A stretch of DNA of 8,466 nt, taken from NCBI GenBank assembly GCA_020438915.1, contig JAGQTR010000059.1, positions 1 through 8,466 of the forward strand, in the 5' to 3' direction. Below are positions 1 through 5,200 of the stretch, one piece after another. How positions within the stretch are numbered: the stretch's first letter is position 1; each line of letters opens with the position of its first letter. This DNA is from Mycobacterium sp. Its GTDB lineage: Bacteria; Actinomycetota; Actinomycetes; Mycobacteriales; Mycobacteriaceae. The translations under genes and the position numbers were made by a program. The notes beneath the pieces were generated by a model, which was not told the DNA's origin, searched no databases, and worked only from the letters and a program-made list of their open reading frames with translations.

Positions 1-387
1 TCGGCTGGGCGGGACATCGTGCACGGTCTGGTTGTCAACGTCGGGTGCGAGGAGAACAATGTGACGGTCCGCGACATCGCATCTGCCGTAGCCGCGGAAT
101 TTCGGGACTGCTCAGTCACTTTCGGCCCGCCCAGTGCGGATCAGCGCAGTTATCGGGTCGACTTCGCGCGTATCGGCGAAGTCTTCCCGGACTTCGCCAC
201 ACAGTGGGATGTCGCGGCCGGAGCAGCTCAACTGCACCGGGTATACGACGCCATCGACCTGACCGCGGAGACGTTCTACGGACGCGGTCACACCCGGCTG
301 AAGCAGATCGAGTACCTGATCGATACCGGACAGCTCGACAGTCAACTGTTCTGGGCCGACCCGGCGGTCGTCCAGGCGGCGGTGTGA
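1..387 (+). CDS. NAD-dependent sugar epimerase/dehydratase, extended SDR family (C-terminal part, 5' end outside window)
   Basis: The frame is open from base 1 to TGA at 385-387, giving the last 128 residues of a longer protein. The segment reading VVNVGCEENNVTVRDIA is the 'NVG...N..V..IA' block found in the C-terminal substrate domain of extended SDR sugar-nucleotide epimerases and dehydratases. The ending LKQIEYLIDTGQLDSQLFW is typical of the NAD-dependent epimerases that sit beside sugar C-methyltransferases. The N-terminal Rossmann fold with its GxxGxxG and YxxxK motifs must lie to the left, so substrate and cofactor cannot be read here. The likely role is modifying the hexose ring of a nucleotide sugar in the cytoplasm. 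Its stop overlaps the next gene's GTG by 4 bp (GTGA), indicating translational coupling. A GTG at 19 exists, but homology continues upstream of it, so it is not the start. Confidence 0.82.
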   Translation, partial: SAGRDIVHGLVVNVGCEENNVTVRDIASAVAAEFRDCSVTFGPPSADQRSYRVDFARIGEVFPDFATQWDVAAGAAQLHRVYDAIDLTAETFYGRGHTRLKQIEYLIDTGQLDSQLFWADPAVVQAAV

Positions 388-1619
388 CCGCGATGCGATG
401 CAGACTCTGTGCTTCGGACCGGATGCGCAGCGTCCTGGACCTGGGCGCCACACCGCCGTGCCAGAAGTTCCTCACCGAGGAGGAACTCGACAGGGCCGAA
501 GCGACTTTCCCGTTGCATCTTCGGATCTGCGAAGACTGCCTGCTGCTGCAGATACCGGCACTCATCGCCCCCGAAGACAACTTCACCGAATACGCCTACT
601 ACTCGTCGTTCTCCGACAGCTGGGTGCAGCACGCCAAGAGTTACGTCGATGAGACGGTCGGGCGCCTCGGTCTGGGATCGGGATCCCTGGTCGTCGAGGT
701 CGCAAGTAACGACGGCTACCTCTTGCAGCACGTCGTCGCCGCGGGCATTCCGTGTGTGGGCATCGAACCTTCGGTGAACGTGGGCGAGGCGGCGAGTGAA
801 CGCGGCGTCCCCACGGTGACGGAATTTCTCGACGAACCACTGGCCAGTTGCGTCCGAGCGGTGTGCGGTCCCGCGGATCTGGTCGTCGCCAACAACGTTT
901 ACGCACACATCCCCGACCTATTGGGTTTCACCCGGGCATTGCGCACGCTGGTCGACGACCAAGGCTGGCTCAGCATAGAAATTCACCACGCGCTTGAGCT
1001 CGTCACCTTGGGCCAGTTCGACACCATCTATCACGAGCACTTCCAGTACTACACAGTTCTTTCCGCGATGCGCGCGCTGGCTACCGCGGATCTTGCCGTC
1101 GTCGACGTCGAGCTGCTACCCACCCACGGCGGTTCGTTGCGGTTGTGGGCCCGCCCGCTTGCGGTCGCCGGTGAACCCAGCGCGCGGGTACACGAAGTGC
1201 TGGCCACCGAAGCGGCAGCGGGTCTCCATGAAGCCGAGGGCTACGTCGCACTGAAAACCCGCACCGAGAAGATCCGCCACGAATTGCTGCAATTCCTGCT
1301 CGACTGCCGCGCCGCGGACAAGCGGGTGGTGGGCTATGGGGCTCCGGGGAAGGGCAACACCTTGCTGAACTACGCCGGCGTCCGATCGGACCTCCTCGAG
1401 TACCTCGTCGACCGAAACCCGTACAAGCAGGGCAGATTCACACCAGGCACCAGGATTCCGGTGTACGACCCCGCGGTGCTCGCCCAAGACCGTCCGGACG
1501 TGGTGCTGGCGCTGCCGTGGAACCTGGAGGAAGAGTTGACCACCCAACTGAGTTACATCAGCGAGTGGGGCGGTCAGCTGTACTTCCCGCTGCCCGAGAT
1601 GCACGCGGCGTGCCTATGA
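384..1619 (+). CDS. Zinc-binding SAM-dependent sugar C-methyltransferase, NovU/TcaB9-like
   Basis: This 411-residue protein has the full three-part layout of sugar C-3/C-5 methyltransferases. The N-terminal zinc module has Cys6, Cys9, Cys49 and Cys52. The class I SAM domain has motif I EVASNDGYLL (105-114), an acidic residue after strand 2 in GIEPS (126-130), and NNVYAHIPD (170-178). The C-terminal Rossmann-like domain carries GYGAPGKGN. Residues His175, Tyr216, Glu218 and His219 (YHEHF) match the residues implicated in TcaB9/KijD1, as I recall that literature. Expected reaction: methyl transfer from SAM to a ring carbon next to the ketone of a 4-keto-deoxysugar nucleotide. GTG 384 is preferred because it overlaps the upstream stop and has AGG 7 nt before it. 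ATG 393 is the alternative. Longer upstream extension in this frame does not resemble the family. The 3' end overlaps the convergent epimerase gene by 6 bp. Confidence 0.88.
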   Translation: MTAMRCRLCASDRMRSVLDLGATPPCQKFLTEEELDRAEATFPLHLRICEDCLLLQIPALIAPEDNFTEYAYYSSFSDSWVQHAKSYVDETVGRLGLGSGSLVVEVASNDGYLLQHVVAAGIPCVGIEPSVNVGEAASERGVPTVTEFLDEPLASCVRAVCGPADLVVANNVYAHIPDLLGFTRALRTLVDDQGWLSIEIHHALELVTLGQFDTIYHEHFQYYTVLSAMRALATADLAVVDVELLPTHGGSLRLWARPLAVAGEPSARVHEVLATEAAAGLHEAEGYVALKTRTEKIRHELLQFLLDCRAADKRVVGYGAPGKGNTLLNYAGVRSDLLEYLVDRNPYKQGRFTPGTRIPVYDPAVLAQDRPDVVLALPWNLEEELTTQLSYISEWGGQLYFPLPEMHAACL

Positions 1620-2171
1620 CTGTCCGAGCTGTCGGAGTAGCTCGCCCCAGCTGCCGGCTGCAGCATCCCGGGCCGAGATGTGCGACACCGGCTGCGGCCA
1701 GGCGATGGCGAGGTCGGGGTCGTGAGGATTGACGCAGATGTCCTCGGCCGGGTCGTGCGGACGGTCGATCCGGTAGCACACGTCGGCCCGCGGTGTCAGC
1801 GCCTGGAACCCGTGCAGGAAGCCCGGCGGTACATACAGATGCCGAAAGTCGATGTCGTCCAGGGTGAACGCCTCCTGCATGCCGAACGTTGGCGAATTCC
1901 TGCGGACGTCGATGAGTACGTCGTAGACCGCGCCGCGGGCACAGCGGACCAGCTTGGCCTCACCACGTCCGGACCTGCCGTGCATTCCGCGCAGCACGCC
2001 TTGCACCGAGCGGGATTGGGAGTCCTGCAAAAAAGTTGCCGAGGTGCCCGCACCGAGATGCTCGTCGAAGATCTCGGCATCGAAGGTGCGGGTGAAGAAA
2101 CCGCGGTCGTCCCGGTGGGGCTCGCTGACCAGCAGCAGCACATCTGCCAGGCGTGTCAGCTCGATCCGCAC
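1614..2171 (-). CDS. RmlC-like dTDP-4-dehydrorhamnose 3,5-epimerase family protein
   Basis: This 185-residue cupin protein is of normal RmlC length. It aligns end to end with RmlC: DDRGFF (21-26), VLRGMH with the catalytic-base His64, AKLVRCA with Lys73, VYDVLIDVR (82-90), SPTFG (93-97), YVPPGFLHGF (113-122), the catalytic acid Tyr133, and a C-terminal ARDAA with Asp169. RmlC enzymes epimerise C3 and/or C5 of 4-keto-6-deoxyhexose nucleotides. Here the protein probably sets stereochemistry in the same pathway as the neighbouring methyltransferases. A longer open frame extends to 2408, but its extra residues are arginine/proline-rich, do not resemble RmlC and lie antisense to the divergent gene. 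GTG 2171 therefore fits the family N-terminus (VRIELTRLADVLLL). I see no Shine-Dalgarno sequence, but a CACAAT hexamer lies at the leaderless -10 position. The second conserved active-site tyrosine of RmlC appears to be His139 here. Confidence 0.85.
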   Translation of the reverse strand: MRIELTRLADVLLLVSEPHRDDRGFFTRTFDAEIFDEHLGAGTSATFLQDSQSRSVQGVLRGMHGRSGRGEAKLVRCARGAVYDVLIDVRRNSPTFGMQEAFTLDDIDFRHLYVPPGFLHGFQALTPRADVCYRIDRPHDPAEDICVNPHDPDLAIAWPQPVSHISARDAAAGSWGELLRQLGQS

Positions 2172-2172
2172 C

Positions 2173-2177
2173 AGGAG
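2173..2177 (+). promoter_or_regulatory. Ribosome binding site AGGAG that fixes the start of the 2186 gene
   Basis: AGGAG lies 8 nt upstream of ATG 2186, near-ideal spacing. This decides for that ATG over the in-frame upstream start near 2153. The site lies in the 14-bp space between two divergent start codons. Confidence 0.75.
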
Positions 2178-2183
2178 ATTGTG
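2178..2183 (-). promoter_or_regulatory. Candidate -10 element (CACAAT) for leaderless transcription of the RmlC-like gene
   Basis: On the minus strand CACAAT occupies exactly -12 to -7 if transcription starts at GTG 2171. It matches TATAAT at four of six positions, including the key A and final T. There is no Shine-Dalgarno for this gene, which fits a leaderless mRNA, common in mycobacteria. No clear -35 was seen, so this is tentative. Confidence 0.3.
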
Positions 2184-2185
2184 GC

Positions 2186-3304
2186 ATGACCGCAAGCCCC
2201 AGCTGTCGTGGATGCGGGTGCATCGAGCTGAACCCTGTCCTCGATCTGGGTCGGGTTGCCGCCGCAGACCACTTCCCTGCGGTGAAATCTCCTGTGTCGG
2301 AGGCAGAGTCGTCGCATCCGCTCCGAATGGATCTCTGTGCGGGCTGTGGCCTGGCGCAACTGGCCGATGACGACACCCACACCGAAGAACCGCGCGGAAT
2401 CGAGCCACTGGCGCTGCGGGAACAGGCCGCCGACGCGGTGGGCAGGGTGGCAGAGGATGGGTGGCTGCGCGGTGCCACGGTGCGCGAGTTCGGTAGTCCG
2501 CATGGCGGTAGCTGGCTTCCGTTGCTCGAAGAGCGCGGGTTGCGCACCGCCGAGACCGCCGACGTCGTTCTCGACAGCTTCGGCATCATGCACGATGCCG
2601 ACCAACGGCAAGCATTCCGACTACGGTGCACCGCGACCGCCCCAGGCGGAGTTCTGTTGCTTCAGTTCCACTCCCTGCTCACCATCGCCGCTCAGGGACA
2701 ATGGAATTCGCTGCGCCACGGACACTTCGCCTATTACTCGCTGACGGCGCTGCGCAGCCTGCTGGCCGACACCGGGATGAGCGTGGCGGCCTCATGGGAG
2801 TTCGACCTCTACGGTGGCACCGTCTTGATCGCCGCTGTGCACGGCGACTGCCCACCGGACGCGTGCACGACGGCGATCCTGGAGCGCGAGCAGCGGTTCG
2901 GCATCACCGAACCGGCAGTCCTGGCAGAACTGCAGGCGCAGGCGTATGCGCAGGGCGATGCGCTGCGCAGTTGGCTGGAGTCGGCCCGCGAAGCGGGGAG
3001 CACCGTGTACGCCTACGGGGCTTCCTCGCGTGCCGTGGCGCTGTTCTGCCTGGCCGGTGTGGATCGTCAACTGCTGCCGGCGATCGCCGACGCATCACCT
3101 GCCAAGCAGGGACGCCGGATGCCGGGCACCGACATCGCGATCGTCGCTCCCGAAGTGCTGATCGCGGCCACACCCGACGAAGTGCTGCTCACCGTCCCCG
3201 ACATGCTCGGCGAGGTCTCGCTGCGTTATCCAGAACTGTCCGGTCGCTGGCGCACCGACTGCCCTACCGTGGCGGCAGTCGGCGGGGGTGCGCCGACCGC
3301 CTGA
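2186..3304 (+). CDS. Degenerate paralogue of zinc-binding sugar C-methyltransferases (possible non-SAM or pseudo-enzyme)
   Basis: The product has 372 residues. The N-terminal zinc module is intact (Cys7, Cys10, Cys51, Cys54). The C-terminal domain resembles that of the 384-1619 protein (VYAYGASSRA, then SPAKQGRRMPGT against NPYKQGRFTPGT). The central domain is altered. Motif I has become REFGSPHGGSW (100-110). About 36 residues that normally carry strand 2 and its acidic ribose-binding residue are missing. The Tyr-rich YAYYSS segment is absent, and YHEHF has become RHGHF (177-181), losing Tyr and Glu but keeping His180. His136 matches the other conserved histidine. Codons stay GC-rich at third positions throughout, so this is an intact gene and not a frameshift. 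It may have changed chemistry, act as a partner subunit, or bind a sugar without methylating it. Start ATG 2186 is set by AGGAG 8 nt upstream. Its end overlaps the convergent aminotransferase gene by 41 bp. Confidence 0.8.
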   Translation: MTASPSCRGCGCIELNPVLDLGRVAAADHFPAVKSPVSEAESSHPLRMDLCAGCGLAQLADDDTHTEEPRGIEPLALREQAADAVGRVAEDGWLRGATVREFGSPHGGSWLPLLEERGLRTAETADVVLDSFGIMHDADQRQAFRLRCTATAPGGVLLLQFHSLLTIAAQGQWNSLRHGHFAYYSLTALRSLLADTGMSVAASWEFDLYGGTVLIAAVHGDCPPDACTTAILEREQRFGITEPAVLAELQAQAYAQGDALRSWLESAREAGSTVYAYGASSRAVALFCLAGVDRQLLPAIADASPAKQGRRMPGTDIAIVAPEVLIAATPDEVLLTVPDMLGEVSLRYPELSGRWRTDCPTVAAVGGGAPTA

Positions 3305-4637
3305 GCGCCGGTGCTACCGGCGCACCCTTGAGCAGGCCGTCGACCGATCGCGCTTCCAGTGCCCGACGGTAGACGTGCAGGGCCTCGGTGACTGCCGCGA
3401 TCGTCTCCTCGATATCGGTGGCGGTGTGTGCCGCTGAGGTGACGAAGGATTGCCCGAGCACGCCGGCCCGCAGCATCTCCTGGATGAACAGCGTTCGAAA
3501 CGATTGAGACGGTTGACCGTCGGCGTCACGAGTGAGATAGATCAGGCAGGAGGGACGTCCCTTCACCTCGACGAAGTCGCCGATCCCGAGGTCGCGTGCA
3601 GCCGCGTTGACCCCGGCGGCGAGCTGTTTGCCGGCCGCTTCCATCGCCGCGATCGGATCGCATTCGCGGTAGGCGGCGACGACGGCGCGAAACGCCGCGA
3701 GGCCCGTCGTCTCGGCGCCGAACGTGGTCGACAGCAGAAACACTCGATCGCGATCGGTGTTCAGTCCGCCAAGCTCCATCAGCTCACGCCGGCCGGCGAG
3801 TGCCGAGATTCCGAAGCCGTTTCCGATGGCCTTTCCCCAGCACGACAGGTCGGGGGTGACGCCGTAAAGTGTCTGCGCGCCGTGCAGTGACCAGCGGAAA
3901 CCGGTGATGATCTCGTCGAACACCAAGACCGCACCGTGTGCATCGCACAGCGCTCGCACACCCTCGAGGAATCCCGGTTCCGGCTCGGCCAGCGCAGTCG
4001 CGGCTTCGAGGATCACCGCCGCGATCGCACCGGGATGTGCGGAGAACAGTGCCTGCAGCGACGCCAGTTTGTTGTAGTGAAATCGCAGCGTCTGCTCGCG
4101 TGTCGACTGCGGAATGCCCGCCGACATCTCGGTCGTGCCCACGAACCAGTCGTCGGTGGAGAAGAACGGATGGTCGCAGATGGCAACCTTGTCCCGGCCG
4201 GTCGCCGCGCGTGCCAGGCGAATCGCCGCCGTCGTCGCATCCGATCCGTTCTTGCCGAACTTCACCATCTCAGCACCCGGCACGAGCTCGAGGAAATCTT
4301 CGGCTGCCTGCAACTCCAGCTCGGTCGGTCGGGTGAAGTTCACCCCGTCGGCGATCGCGGCGCACACCGCATCGACCACTGGCCGGTAGCCGTGCCCGAG
4401 CACCACCGACCGCAGACCCATGCCGTACTCGATGTATTCGTTGCCATCGACGTCCCAGGCCCGCGCTGCGTGGCCGCGGACCAGTACCGGTGCCATGTCG
4501 ACGGGGTACTGATCGGGGCCGCGGGAATAGGTGTGTGCACCGCCCGGCACTGCCGCGTGCAGCCGATTCTGCAGGTCGCTGGAGCGCGCAAACGAGCGGA
4601 CAGACCGACGACGGTGCGGCGACGCGTCCTCGGCCAT
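3264..4637 (-). CDS. PLP-dependent class III aminotransferase, glutamate-1-semialdehyde aminomutase-like, in a sugar cluster
   Basis: This protein of about 457 residues has the fold-type I class III aminotransferase layout. An N-terminal VPGGAHTYSRG block and WDVDGNEYIEYGMG come first, then the phosphate-binding region KNGSDATTAAIRLARA, the PLP-pyridine aspartate in FDEIITGFR (Asp241), and the Schiff-base lysine in CWGKAIGNGF (Lys269). True HemL enzymes usually have N-S-G-T-E-A where this has K-N-G-S-D-A, and the neighbours are nucleotide-sugar genes. A sugar or glycan-linked aminotransferase is therefore more likely than a haem-pathway aminomutase, but the substrate cannot be read from sequence. 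The minus strand reads GGGAGG, then GTG (4640), then ATG (4637). ATG 4637 is preferred because it leaves a 3-nt spacer rather than none. The last 41 bp overlap the end of the convergent gene. Confidence 0.85.
   Translation of the reverse strand: MAEDASPHRRRSVRSFARSSDLQNRLHAAVPGGAHTYSRGPDQYPVDMAPVLVRGHAARAWDVDGNEYIEYGMGLRSVVLGHGYRPVVDAVCAAIADGVNFTRPTELELQAAEDFLELVPGAEMVKFGKNGSDATTAAIRLARAATGRDKVAICDHPFFSTDDWFVGTTEMSAGIPQSTREQTLRFHYNKLASLQALFSAHPGAIAAVILEAATALAEPEPGFLEGVRALCDAHGAVLVFDEIITGFRWSLHGAQTLYGVTPDLSCWGKAIGNGFGISALAGRRELMELGGLNTDRDRVFLLSTTFGAETTGLAAFRAVVAAYRECDPIAAMEAAGKQLAAGVNAAARDLGIGDFVEVKGRPSCLIYLTRDADGQPSQSFRTLFIQEMLRAGVLGQSFVTSAAHTATDIEETIAAVTEALHVYRRALEARSVDGLLKGAPVAPALRRSAHPRRLPPR
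3305..3323 (+). terminator. Perfect 8-bp GC hairpin just after the stop of the 2186-3304 gene
   Basis: GCGCCGGT (3305-3312), loop GCT, and ACCGGCGC (3316-3323) form a perfect stem of eight pairs starting one base after the TGA. No T-tract follows, as is common for mycobacterial candidate terminators. The same DNA encodes the C-terminal end of the opposite-strand aminotransferase, so the repeat could be coding coincidence. It could also slow polymerase in either direction. Confidence 0.45.
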
Positions 4638-4735
4638 CACCCTCCCTTGCCTGGTAGCCAGAGAAAATCCCTGCTTTTCGCCCTCGGCAAATCTACATTG
4701 ACGGGCAACGGAGGGCGTCGGGCTATGATCCGCCG
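4638..4735. other. Divergent intergenic region between aminotransferase and small membrane-protein genes
   Basis: These 98 bp separate two divergent start codons. They hold the minus-strand GGGAGG ribosome site next to 4640 and the plus-strand promoter at 4698-4729. A weak minus-strand TAGATT (4695 to 4690) could be a -10 for the aminotransferase, but it has no matching -35. I see no palindromic operator. Confidence 0.5.
4698..4729 (+). promoter_or_regulatory. Sigma-A-type promoter placed for leaderless transcription of the 4736 gene
   Basis: TTGACG (4698-4703) is a near-consensus -35 and TATGAT (4724-4729) a near-consensus -10. The 20-bp spacer is longer than ideal. The -10 lies exactly at -12 to -7 relative to the A of ATG 4736, so the predicted transcript begins at the start codon. 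The only purine-rich Shine-Dalgarno-like run (GGAGG, 4710-4714) is 21 nt away, too far to serve that ATG, which supports a leaderless mRNA. Confidence 0.6.
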
Positions 4736-5194
4736 ATGTCCGACACCAAACTCGGCTGGGTCGCCCCGGCCGCGCTCGTCATCGCTGTCCTCGCCGTGGT
4801 CCTCGCCGCCGTCGGGTTGGTGCGATCGTCCTCAGGCGAGGCGTCCACAGTCAGTGCCGAGGAGGCCAAGACCCAAGTCTGTGGTGCGTTCGACATGGTG
4901 CGCAACGCGGTATCCCTGCAGACCAACGCCGATCTCGGCAAGGATCGGGTGGCCACTCAGGCAGTGGCCGCCAACGCCCGGCTGGCGACCCTGGGAGGCG
5001 GCCAGTTCCTGCTGAACAGGCTGGACGCCGCGGCGCCGACCGAGCTGGCGGATGCGGTTCGGTCGTTCGCTACCAGCCTCGAGTACATCGGGATGGGACA
5101 ACTGGCGGGCGCGGTTGCCGACGATCCGGCGCAGGCGACCCGCTTGAACGATGCTCAGGCCAGCGCCGAGCGAGTCGCCGAGCTCTGCAAGTAA
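4736..5194 (+). CDS. Small membrane-anchored hypothetical protein with a single N-terminal helix
   Basis: I do not recognise a named family for this 152-residue protein. Residues 1-7 form a short polar N-terminus with Lys5. Residues 8-29 are a continuous hydrophobic helix rich in Ala, Val and Leu, followed by Arg30 and a Ser/Gly linker, which suggests a signal anchor. The remaining roughly 120 residues are Ala-rich and predicted largely helical. They contain only two cysteines, Cys49 and Cys151, one at each end of the domain, which could form a disulfide outside the membrane. No catalytic motif is visible. Start ATG 4736 is supported by the leaderless promoter immediately upstream. The gene is convergent with chsH3, with only 6 bp between their stop codons and no room for a separate terminator. 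Its position beside the steroid genes does not by itself link it to steroid metabolism. Confidence 0.75.
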   Translation: MSDTKLGWVAPAALVIAVLAVVLAAVGLVRSSSGEASTVSAEEAKTQVCGAFDMVRNAVSLQTNADLGKDRVATQAVAANARLATLGGGQFLLNRLDAAAPTELADAVRSFATSLEYIGMGQLAGAVADDPAQATRLNDAQASAERVAELCK

Positions 5195-5200
5195 GCGGGA

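Noticed and set aside
45..383. In-frame upstream extension of the first methyltransferase to 45
   Set aside because: The extension is arginine/proline-rich shadow sequence of the epimerase gene in another frame and has no family resemblance. The GTG at 384 overlaps the upstream stop.
1623..1636. TCCGA-GCTG-TCGGA hairpin just after the first methyltransferase stop
   Set aside because: The stem is only 5 bp, lies in the RmlC-like coding sequence and has no T-tract, so it is not convincing as a terminator.
1680..2189. 169-residue plus-strand open frame antisense to the RmlC-like gene
   Set aside because: Long antisense frames are common in GC-rich DNA. It has no domain signature, while the opposite strand has the full RmlC motif set.
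2172..2408. Upstream extension of the RmlC-like reading frame to 2408
   Set aside because: It is antisense to the N-terminus of the 2186 gene, lacks cupin similarity, and RmlC homologues begin at the residues encoded from 2171.
2481..2580. Frameshift or assembly error as the cause of the missing SAM motif in the second methyltransferase
   Set aside because: Reading in frame gives GC-rich third positions and sensible residues on both sides. No alternative frame restores the SAM motif.
3936..5015. 359-residue plus-strand open frame
   Set aside because: It lies antisense to the aminotransferase and out of frame with the membrane protein gene. Composition is basic and low in motifs.
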